A stretch of DNA of 33,137 nt from Verrucomicrobiota bacterium (lineage in GTDB: Bacteria; Verrucomicrobiota; Verrucomicrobiia; JADLBR01). The stretch lies in assembly GCA_029560585.1 (NCBI GenBank), contig JAKQKQ010000027.1, positions 1 to 33,137 of the forward strand, in the 5' to 3' direction. This document shows, piece after piece, positions 1-6,273 of this stretch. Numbering within the stretch: the stretch's first letter is position 1; every line of letters starts with the position of its first letter. A program made the position numbers and the translations under genes. The notes under the pieces are model-generated. The model was not told the DNA's origin and ran no database searches. It saw nothing but the letters and a program-made list of their open reading frames with translations.

Positions 1-61
1 AATCAATGCCCATCTGATGATAGAGGGGACGTCCAATGGCGTGCGGCGTGCGACAAAGGGC

Positions 62-114
62 GGCGTCTCGCAGAGACGCCCTACAAAATTTGTAGGCCGC
101 CTGTGTCAGGCGGC
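62..114. repeat. Paired GTAGG-hairpin repeat, head to head
   Basis: Two perfect 8-bp hairpins (arms 62-69/73-80 and 96-103/107-114, 3-nt loops) face each other across the palindromic core CTACAAAATTTGTAG at 81-95. The reverse complement recurs at 14829-14881 with 50 of 53 positions identical. It resembles REP/REPIN palindromes of other bacteria, but no partner transposase is present in the window. Confidence 0.8.
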
Positions 115-145
115 GCTGTTCAGAGATTTTGAGACACTTTCGCCC

Positions 146-225
146 CGCGGGCCGGGTCGGCCCTGGTGTCGCGGGGTCGGTGGATCGCGGACGCCGGGGA
201 CGGCGCCCCTCCCGGCTGATGCGGG
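146..225. repeat. Dispersed GC-rich intergenic repeat (copy 1)
   Basis: Positions 146-209 match the reverse complement of 3131-3196 at roughly 57 of 66 positions, and 201-225 match the reverse complement of 32802-32826 at 24 of 25. The segment ends in an imperfect hairpin of the form GGACGCCG...CGGCG. It lies in the gene-free stretch 1-228, where I see no convincing coding frame. Confidence 0.65.
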
Positions 226-228
226 CGA

Positions 229-1662
229 CTAGAGCGGCACCCTGGCGCCGGGCGCCGGGATCGTGACGCGCATCGTGGGCCGACGTCCGACTATCTCGCC
301 CCGGAACCACTCGAGCGCGGCCGGATCGCCGTGGACGAGGACGACGTGCTTCGGATCAACCGAGAGAATGTATTCGAGGATATCTTCCCTGAGGGCGTGT
401 GCGGTCAGTTCAAAGTGATCCACCTCGCAATGGATCGGCTGGGGGCCGAGGCGCGGGTCGAGTTCCACGCGCGTGCCATCGGCATGGGCCGCGCGGAGGC
501 GGCCCGCGGGCGATGCCGGATCGCAGTAGCCGATGAAGAAGATGGCGTGACGTTCTTCGGCGAGCATCCGCTGAGCGAGCAGGTTTGAGAGCGTGCGCTC
601 GATCATCATGCCGGAGGACAGGAGATAGATGGCGCCTGGGATGAGGCGATGGGAGCCTATCTCGCGCCCGGTGAGCAGGCGCGGCCCGATGTGCTCGATG
701 ATGCGGAGCTTCGGGAGATCGCGCGGGTATTCGTCGGCGAGCCCATCGTGCAGGGCGGTCAGGCGCCAGCTCAGGCCGCCGATGAAGACCGGGCACTCGG
801 GAATCTCATCGCGGCGGATCATGGCGTGGATTGCCGAGATCGCCTCCTGCGTTTTGCCGAGCGCGAAGGCCGGCATGAGGATCGCGCCCTTCCGTTCGAA
901 GACCGCGCGGATCTTTTCGGCCAACCGGCTCAGTTCGGCCTTGCGCGAAAAGTCGGGGGGGGCGGGCGCGGCGCCCCGCGTGGTCTCGACGATCAGCGCG
1001 TCGACCCGGTCGTGGGGGAAGGCCGCCTTGCGCGAGAGCGTCTGGTCGCGGAAGTTGACATCGCCGGTGTAGAAGAGCGTGGAGCCGCCACCCTCGATGC
1101 GGATGCCGGCCGCGCCGAGGATGTGCCCCGATGCGAAGAACTGGAAACGCAGATCGCCCAGCGCGCGCTCGCGCTCAAGGGGGCAGGAGCGCCAACGCTT
1201 CACCGACTGCGACACCTCCGCGTGGCCAAAGAGGCGCACGACCGCATCTCGCCCCTCTTCGGCCCGCTTGTGCATGACGTTGGCCGCGTTGTGCAGCAGC
1301 GGGTCCGCGAGAAGTCCCGTTGGCTCCGTCATCAGCACGTGTGCCTCCGGCTGGTTTCGCATCAGCACCGGCAGGGAACCGACGTGGTCAAGGTGCGCGT
1401 GACTGACGAAAAATGCGTCGATCTCTCCTGGCGGCAACAGCGATGTGTCAGGAAGCGCCGCTGGCCCATCCAGTCTCGGGTGCAACCCGGCGTCCAGCAC
1501 GAGCTTCAACCCATCCCATTCGATCAGGTAACAATTCGCGCCGATCTCGTTGGCGCGCGTCAGGTTTATCAGATGCACGGTTTCATGCCGATGGGACTGC
1601 TTGTGGCCGCCATGGCGTAGGACGAGCTTGCGGGAATGTGCCAGAGGTTCAAGTCGCCTCAT
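229..1662 (-). CDS. Beta-CASP metallo-beta-lactamase fold nuclease
   Basis: This 477-residue protein has the zinc-binding motif HAHLDH at about residues 88-93, preceded by a short beta-strand with DAGLHP and followed by the fold's TGDVNFRD segment. A beta-CASP insert with PAFALGKTQEAI follows, and the C-terminus holds the RMMBL-type strand VLVHGDP. Family members are metal-dependent RNA or DNA exo/endonucleases (CPSF-like, RNase J-like); I infer an RNA-processing role in the cytoplasm. No signal peptide is visible. The start at 1662 is supported by a GGAG about 8 nt upstream. It is transcribed away from the FHA gene, and a hairpin repeat sits just upstream. The exact substrate cannot be read from sequence. 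Confidence 0.85.
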   Translation of the reverse strand: MRRLEPLAHSRKLVLRHGGHKQSHRHETVHLINLTRANEIGANCYLIEWDGLKLVLDAGLHPRLDGPAALPDTSLLPPGEIDAFFVSHAHLDHVGSLPVLMRNQPEAHVLMTEPTGLLADPLLHNAANVMHKRAEEGRDAVVRLFGHAEVSQSVKRWRSCPLERERALGDLRFQFFASGHILGAAGIRIEGGGSTLFYTGDVNFRDQTLSRKAAFPHDRVDALIVETTRGAAPAPPDFSRKAELSRLAEKIRAVFERKGAILMPAFALGKTQEAISAIHAMIRRDEIPECPVFIGGLSWRLTALHDGLADEYPRDLPKLRIIEHIGPRLLTGREIGSHRLIPGAIYLLSSGMMIERTLSNLLAQRMLAEERHAIFFIGYCDPASPAGRLRAAHADGTRVELDPRLGPQPIHCEVDHFELTAHALREDILEYILSVDPKHVVLVHGDPAALEWFRGEIVGRRPTMRVTIPAPGARVPL

Positions 1663-1685
1663 TGCCGATGCTCCAGTCCCCAGTT

Positions 1686-1757
1686 GGCCACCTGTGTCAG
1701 GCGGCGACGGCGTCGAGTTTTCCCATGAATGATGCGGCGCGCCCGGAATCAGGCTGA
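1686..1757. repeat. Dispersed repeat carrying the GCATCATTCATGGG module
   Basis: The reverse complement of this stretch aligns with 14785-14848: both contain GCGCCGCATCATTCATGGG, a few bases reading GAAACT or similar, then the hairpin GCCGCCTGACACAGG. It lies in the gene-free 1663-1927 interval between the nuclease and the FHA gene. The GCGCCGCATCATT module also occurs at 11648-11673. Confidence 0.65.
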
Positions 1758-1927
1758 GCCGTTGACCGACGGTCGCCGCGGCCTTTTATGTTCGCAATCA
1801 GCTCAACCACAGATGGATGCGATGGCACTTGAGACGTGAGTCTCGTCCAAATCCAACGTTAAGTTCGGTCAGTCCTTTACGTGTTGCGCCGAAGGCAGTA
1901 AGTTTTGTCTTTCAGGCTTTCCATCGA

Positions 1928-2782
1928 ATGAGCACGGCGCTTATGGGGTCAGATACCGGAACGGCACGGCCGGGGGCGTCGGGTGCCGTCGCGAATCAGA
2001 TCCAGGCCTATGCGGAAGGGCGAACCACGGGGGTCCTCCACATTTTCCACAACAATGATCGCGGGAAGATATTTCTGTTGAAGGGCGAGGTGGTGGATGC
2101 CGTGTTCGGGGGTCGCAGGGGCGTGCAGGCGGCCATCGATATGATCAACCTGCCGGACCCTCCCACCGCGTTCACACTCGATGAGGGCACGCGCTTCCGG
2201 ACGATCCAGATGTCGTACGCGGAATTGCTGCTCGACGCGGCGCGCTATACGGACGGGCGGACACCATCGGCTCGCAAGGCCCGCCCCACGGACCGGATGA
2301 TGCGCCAGTCGCTGCCCAGCCTGAAATTCTGGCTGCACGGTCAGGAGCATGTTGTCCGGCTGGACAAACCGATGGTCCGGATCGGGCGGGCGAAGGACAA
2401 CGATCTGATGATCGAGGAGCCATCGGTGTCGCGCGAGCACGCGCGCGTGGAACGGCATGACTTCGGGGTGATGCTCCACGATGTGGGTTCGGCAAACGGG
2501 ACGTATCTGGCCGGGCATCGCATCAAGGACGCCGTTCTACAGGCCGGCGATGAGATTCGCCTGGGCCAGGTCCCCGCGAAATTCCTCGTGGACGAACTCG
2601 TGGAAGTCACGTCGGCCAAGCCGACGATGCGGCCGCCCGCGCCAAGCCCGGATGCGGGCGCGGAACGGGGCGAGATCAACCGCGCAGAGACCGTGCCGCT
2701 GGCGCAGAGCCTGGGCCTCGAGGCCATTCATTTTCCCATCATCCCGGCGGCGCCGGTCGCCGAAATGCGTCGCGCGGGATGA
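1928..2782 (+). CDS. DUF4388 and FHA domain protein
   Basis: From the ATG at 1928 the protein has 284 residues. The N-terminal part (about 15-110, with GVLHIF, GKIFLLKGEVVDA and a following helix) resembles the DUF4388/PATAN-type module. The second part is a clear FHA domain (about 143-222) with the phosphothreonine-binding signature residues: GR at 153-154, SREH at 168-171 and NGT at 190-192. FHA domains bind phosphothreonine peptides, so I infer a signalling adaptor in the cytoplasm. An upstream ATG at 1817 would add 37 residues that lack domain character, so 1928 (or 1943) is preferred; neither has a strong ribosome binding site. The C-terminal 60 residues are Pro/Ala-rich. It converges with the small membrane protein gene, 4 nt between stop codons. 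Confidence 0.82.
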   Translation: MSTALMGSDTGTARPGASGAVANQIQAYAEGRTTGVLHIFHNNDRGKIFLLKGEVVDAVFGGRRGVQAAIDMINLPDPPTAFTLDEGTRFRTIQMSYAELLLDAARYTDGRTPSARKARPTDRMMRQSLPSLKFWLHGQEHVVRLDKPMVRIGRAKDNDLMIEEPSVSREHARVERHDFGVMLHDVGSANGTYLAGHRIKDAVLQAGDEIRLGQVPAKFLVDELVEVTSAKPTMRPPAPSPDAGAERGEINRAETVPLAQSLGLEAIHFPIIPAAPVAEMRRAG

Positions 2783-2786
2783 GCGC

Positions 2787-3083
2787 TCACCGAGCGGGGT
2801 GAGTCTTTCGGGACCGTCTCTGGGGTTCCTCCAACTGAAGAACTTCGGGCGTCTCCTTTTCGGACGCGCCACCCGGGCCTGGGGCGAGCACCTCTGCCGA
2901 GGGATTCTCCCGGATCATCTCCATGACCTGATCATCGACGGATGGAGCGGGGGGCCTCCGAAGTGCAAACCACGCGATGGCGGCGAGCAGCCCGACGAAT
3001 ATCGCAAATCCCACAATGCCTCTTGTGGTATTCGGGCGTTTTCTCCGTCGTCGCCTGCCCGCGGCCCCCGTTCGGCGTGCCAT
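2787..3083 (-). CDS. Small single-pass membrane protein with basic N-terminus
   Basis: This short frame encodes 98 residues. An Arg/Lys-rich N-terminus (residues 3-22, run of five Arg) is followed by one hydrophobic segment (about 22-41) and an acidic, Pro-rich tail with SVDDQVMEMIRENPSAEVL. That layout predicts an inner-membrane anchor with a charged soluble tail. A longer open frame to 3359 runs through repeat DNA and is not needed. The family is not recognised. The gene is convergent with the FHA gene and lies downstream of pnp on the same strand, 226 nt away, separated by repeats. The composition could also arise by chance in GC-rich DNA, but the transmembrane segment and acidic tail favour a real gene. 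Confidence 0.5.
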   Translation of the reverse strand: MARRTGAAGRRRRRKRPNTTRGIVGFAIFVGLLAAIAWFALRRPPAPSVDDQVMEMIRENPSAEVLAPGPGGASEKETPEVLQLEEPQRRSRKTHPAR

Positions 3084-3130
3084 GGTTGCTTGATAGCAGA
3101 TCGGGGCACGTCGTGCGAGTCTCCACCGGG

Positions 3131-3196
3131 GGGGACGCCGTCCCCGGCGTCCGCGATTGACCAGCCCGCGCGACACCTGGGCCGACCCGGCCCGCG
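3131..3196. repeat. Dispersed GC-rich intergenic repeat (copy 2, inverted)
   Basis: The reverse complement closely matches 146-209. It contains the hairpin GGACGCC/GGCGTCC at 3133-3152. A second hairpin of the same type (GGACGCCG, loop AGGC, CGGCGTCC) lies nearby at 3254-3273, and the 9-mer CACGTTGGC is tandemly doubled near 3201-3220. All lie in the non-coding 3084-3309 interval after pnp. Confidence 0.65.
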
Positions 3197-3309
3197 AGAC
3201 CACGTTGGCCACGTTGGCCACGGAACAGGGATCAACGCATACGGGTGGGCTGCGGACGCCGAGGCCGGCGTCCCTCCCAAACCCATCGCACTGGTGTGGC
3301 GTGCGGGCT

Positions 3310-5484
3310 TTACTGCGACGCTTCGGCGGGCTTCTCGCCGCCCTCGGCGGGTTTGCCACCCTCGGCGGCGGCCTTCGCCTCGCGCAGCGCGGCCTTGCGG
3401 CTCAGTTTGACGCGGCCCTTGTCATCCACACCGATGCACTTGACCTTTATCACGTCGCCCATTTTCAGGACGTCCTCGACGCGCTCGACGCGTTTCTCGG
3501 CAAGTTCGCTGATGTGCACGAGCCCATCTTTCCCTGGGAAAATCTCGACGAAGCAGCCGAAGTCTTTAATGGTGACGACTCTGCCCTGATAGGTCTGACC
3601 GACCTCGATGTTTCCCGTGAGCCCCTGGATGAGTTCGACGGCGCGCTCCATGCCTTTGACATTGGTGCAGTAGACCTGGACGGTGCCGTCGTCTTGGACG
3701 TTGATCTCGCTGCCGGTCTCGGCGGTGAGGGCCTTGATGTTCTTGCCGCCCGGACCGATGAGGGCGCCGATCTTGTCCGGATCGATCTTGAGCGTGCGGA
3801 TGCGCGGCGCGTGGGGCGAGAGCTCGGCCCGCGGGGCCGCGAGGCTCGAGTCCATCGTGTCGAGAATCTTGTGCCGTGCGACCCGGGCGCGCTCCAGGGC
3901 CTCGGCCATGATATCGAGGCCGACGCCGCCGAGCTTGAGGTCGAGCTGGAAGCCCGTGATGCCTTGGCGGGTGCCGGCGATCTTGCAGTCCATGTCACCG
4001 TAGTGGTCCTCGCTCCCGATGATGTCGGTGAGCAGCTCATAGCGCTCGACGTGCCCCGCCCCATCGAACTCGGTCACCAGGCCGACCGAGATGCCGGCCA
4101 CCGCCGCCTTGAGCGGCACACCGGCATCCATGAGTGCCAGACTGGCCGCGCAGACCGATGCCATGGATGTCGAGCCATTGGATTCCACAATCTCCGAGGA
4201 GACGCGGATGGCGTAGGGGAACTCTTCCTCGAGGGGGACCATCGGCTCGATGGAGCGCTCGGCGAGCGCTCCGTGGCCGATCTCGCGGCGCCCCGGGCTG
4301 CCGAAGCGCCCGGTCTCGCCGACGGAGAACGGCGGGAAATGGTAGTGGAGAATAAAGCGCTTCTCGGGCTCGCCGCCGGTGTAGGCGTCGAGCATCTGCA
4401 CCTCGGTCAGCGGGGCCAGGGTCGCCAGGCAGACGGTCTTCGTCTCCCCGCGCGCGAACAGCGAGGAGCCGTGGGGCCGCGGCAACAGGCCGACTTCCGC
4501 CGTCAGCGGCCGCACGTCCTCGAAGCCGCGCCCATCGCAGCGCTGCTTCCGCTCGAAGATGCTCCGCCGGAACGCCTTCTTTTCCATTTCGCCAAACGCC
4601 TGTTCGATCTCGAATCTGGTGGCCTCGGGATACTTCTCCTTGATCTTGGCCTCGACCTCGGCCTGCAGTTCGGCAACGGCCTTCTGGCGCTCGACCTTGC
4701 CGGGCTTATAGATGGCCGACTCGATGCGGTCGCCCGCAACGGCGTAGGCGATGGCCAGGAACTCCTCCTTGACGGGCCAGAGCACTGGGTCGCGCTTGGG
4801 CTTGCCGGCGAGCCGACGCAGCTCGTTCTGCATCTCGATGAGCTGGGCCACTTGCTCCTGCGCGAAGTGCATCGCCGCGAGGAAATCTGCCTCGGAGATC
4901 TCCATCGAGCTGCCCTCGAACATGAGGGGCTGCTTCTCGGTGCCGCAGTAGACTAGATCGATGTCTGACAGATCCATCTGGCTGTGGACGGGGTTGGCCA
5001 CCCACTTGCCCTCCACGCGGCCGACGCGCACCGCGCCGATCGGTCCCGCGAACGGGATATCCGAAATCGTCAGGGCCGCCGACGCGCCATTGATGCTGAG
5101 GATATCGGGATCGACCTCGCCATCGGCCGAGAACAGCGTCGAAATGACCTGCGTGTCGCAGAAGTAACCCTTGGGGAAGAGCGGCCTCAGCGGCCGATCG
5201 GTCATCCGGCAGGTGAGAATCTCCTTTTCGCTGGGGCGACCCTCCCGCTTGAAATAGCCGCCCGGGATCCGGCCGACGGCGGCTGCCTTCTCCCTGTACT
5301 CGACGGTCAACGGGAAGAAGCTCTGGCCTTCCTTGGGTTTCGCCGCGGAGACGGCCGTGACGAGCACGATGGTCTCGCCGCAACGGACGGTGACGGCCCC
5401 GTCGGCCAGGTTGGCCAACTTGCCGGTCTCGATGGTGATTTCGTTCTCGCCGATCTGGCGGGAAATGCGATGGATTTCAGACAT
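3310..5484 (-). CDS. pnp: Polyribonucleotide nucleotidyltransferase (PNPase)
   Basis: PNPase degrades RNA 3' to 5' by phosphorolysis as a trimeric ring. The 724-residue product has the full family layout: first RNase PH core (about 10-145, with GRIPGGYFKREGR at 71-83), alpha-helical PNPase domain (about 195-310), second RNase PH core (about 320-555), KH domain (about 560-620, GxxG loop GPGG at 577-580) and S1 domain (about 627-697). The catalytic acidic cluster is present as GDMD at 496-499 in the context SEDHYGDMDCKIAGT. A short Ala/Glu/Gly-rich tail follows. The start at 5484 is chosen because the canonical N-terminus begins there and GAGAGGG (5491-5497 complement) lies 6 nt upstream; a longer frame to 5547 is unnecessary. 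It follows rpsO, as in many bacteria, after a structured leader. Confidence 0.97.
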   Translation of the reverse strand: MSEIHRISRQIGENEITIETGKLANLADGAVTVRCGETIVLVTAVSAAKPKEGQSFFPLTVEYREKAAAVGRIPGGYFKREGRPSEKEILTCRMTDRPLRPLFPKGYFCDTQVISTLFSADGEVDPDILSINGASAALTISDIPFAGPIGAVRVGRVEGKWVANPVHSQMDLSDIDLVYCGTEKQPLMFEGSSMEISEADFLAAMHFAQEQVAQLIEMQNELRRLAGKPKRDPVLWPVKEEFLAIAYAVAGDRIESAIYKPGKVERQKAVAELQAEVEAKIKEKYPEATRFEIEQAFGEMEKKAFRRSIFERKQRCDGRGFEDVRPLTAEVGLLPRPHGSSLFARGETKTVCLATLAPLTEVQMLDAYTGGEPEKRFILHYHFPPFSVGETGRFGSPGRREIGHGALAERSIEPMVPLEEEFPYAIRVSSEIVESNGSTSMASVCAASLALMDAGVPLKAAVAGISVGLVTEFDGAGHVERYELLTDIIGSEDHYGDMDCKIAGTRQGITGFQLDLKLGGVGLDIMAEALERARVARHKILDTMDSSLAAPRAELSPHAPRIRTLKIDPDKIGALIGPGGKNIKALTAETGSEINVQDDGTVQVYCTNVKGMERAVELIQGLTGNIEVGQTYQGRVVTIKDFGCFVEIFPGKDGLVHISELAEKRVERVEDVLKMGDVIKVKCIGVDDKGRVKLSRKAALREAKAAAEGGKPAEGGEKPAEASQ

Positions 5485-5490
5485 GGTGTA

Positions 5491-5497
5491 CCCTCTC
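5491..5497 (-). promoter_or_regulatory. Ribosome binding site of pnp
   Basis: On the minus strand GAGAGGG is followed by 6 nt and the ATG at 5484. This fixes the PNPase start over the alternative 63 nt upstream. Confidence 0.7.
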
Positions 5498-5506
5498 GAT
5501 GTTTGA

Positions 5507-5617
5507 CGCGGCCCGGGCGACTGCCTCCGCGAAAGAGGACGCCTCATGGGTCAAATGCCCCGTGATGTGGACCCACGAGGCGTGCCCTTGTCGCAGGCGG
5601 CGGACTGCCCGGCCGCG
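5507..5617 (-). other. Structured RNA leader of pnp (three-way junction)
   Basis: The minus-strand transcript between rpsO and pnp can fold into a closing stem (5607-5617 with 5507-5518, one bulge), a 14-bp arm with a single mismatch (5570-5583 with 5539-5552) and a short arm CCTC/GAGG (5535-5538 with 5524-5527). In E. coli the rpsO-pnp intergenic stem is an RNase III site used for PNPase autocontrol; equivalence here is inference. Confidence 0.6.
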
Positions 5618-5630
5618 TATTTCTCTTCTC

Positions 5631-5660
5631 ATAAAGGGCGAGGACCCCATGTCCCCGCCC
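5631..5660 (-). terminator. Terminator-like hairpin after rpsO
   Basis: On the minus strand GGGCGGGGAC, loop ATGGG and GTCCTCGCCC form a 10-bp stem with one G-U pair, followed by TTTAT. It sits 33 nt beyond the rpsO stop. It may attenuate rather than fully terminate, since pnp lies downstream without an obvious promoter of its own. Confidence 0.6.
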
Positions 5661-5693
5661 AAAACCAAAAACCTTTCTCGCCAGTCGTCCGGC

Positions 5694-5960
5694 TCAGCGC
5701 CTGAGCCCAAGGGCGCCCACGAGCTTCGTGTAGCGCTCGTTGTCCTTCCCCGCGAGGTAGTTGAGCAACTTGCGGCGGCGGCTGACCATCTTCATCAGAC
5801 CCCGGTGTGAGGAATGGTCCTTCCGGTTGGCCTTGAGATGCTCGGTCAGTTGGGCGATCCGCGACGAAAGCAGCGCCACCTGAACCTCCGGTGACCCGGT
5901 GTCCGTCTTATGGACCTGATGCTTGCCGATCAGCCCGCTCCGCTCTTCGCGATTCAACAT
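5694..5960 (-). CDS. rpsO: 30S ribosomal protein S15
   Basis: The 88-residue product has the complete S15 sequence pattern: [18 protein letters not shown] near residues 18-36, [18 protein letters not shown], and the C-terminal [12 protein letters not shown] helix that contacts 16S rRNA. S15 is a primary binder of the central domain of the small subunit. Length and start are normal for the family. An AG-rich ribosome binding site (GAGGAG) is immediately upstream. The gene heads the rpsO-pnp unit and has a recognisable sigma-70-type promoter at 6001-6028. Nothing is unusual in the protein itself. Confidence 0.97.
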   Translation of the reverse strand: MLNREERSGLIGKHQVHKTDTGSPEVQVALLSSRIAQLTEHLKANRKDHSSHRGLMKMVSRRRKLLNYLAGKDNERYTKLVGALGLRR

Positions 5961-6000
5961 GACTCCTCGTTCCTCGATTCTTTGACGACAGTGAAGAGGA

Positions 6001-6028
6001 ATGCTAGCGCGCCAGGGCGATCGGTCAA
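6001..6028 (-). promoter_or_regulatory. Sigma-70-like promoter of rpsO
   Basis: On the minus strand TTGACC (complement of 6023-6028), a 16-nt spacer and TAGCAT (complement of 6001-6006) lie 41 nt upstream of the rpsO start. The -35 box is part of a 9-bp inverted repeat, GGTCAAGGC at 6023-6031 and GCCTTGACC at 6052-6060, which could be an operator. Confidence 0.5.
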
Positions 6029-6132
6029 GGCATTTTGATGGGGGTCCCTGAGCCTTGACCGCGGGCCTCTGCTGAGATTAGACTTCCAGATCGTGAACGC
6101 GACGGGCGTCATAGGAATCGCCGTGATAATTA

Positions 6133-6152
6133 CACGGCCCCGCGGGGCCGTG
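6133..6152. repeat. Perfect 20-bp palindrome between rpsO and ileS
   Basis: CACGGCCCCGCGGGGCCGTG is fully self-complementary. It lies in the 313-nt divergent region 5961-6273, which otherwise holds the rpsO promoter and a smaller palindrome, CGGCCCATGGGCCG, at 6202-6215. I see no gene there. A protein-binding site or a structural hairpin is possible. Confidence 0.55.
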
Positions 6153-6273
6153 CGCGCCTGATCGTGCGTCACGCTCCCCGGGCGGGGCCATCCGGCGGAT
6201 CGGCCCATGGGCCGACGAACCGAATCAAGCACCGCGTCCCGAGATCCACGGTGGCGCCAACCCGATCACAGAC

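Noticed and set aside
649-1620. Long plus-strand open frame of 323 codons opposite the beta-CASP nuclease
   Set aside because: It is antisense to a gene with clear motifs; its translation has no domain character, and GC-rich codon bias produces such frames.
3157-4956. Plus-strand open frame of 599 codons opposite pnp
   Set aside because: It is an antisense shadow of PNPase with repetitive Leu/Asp/Ala-rich translation and no recognisable motif.
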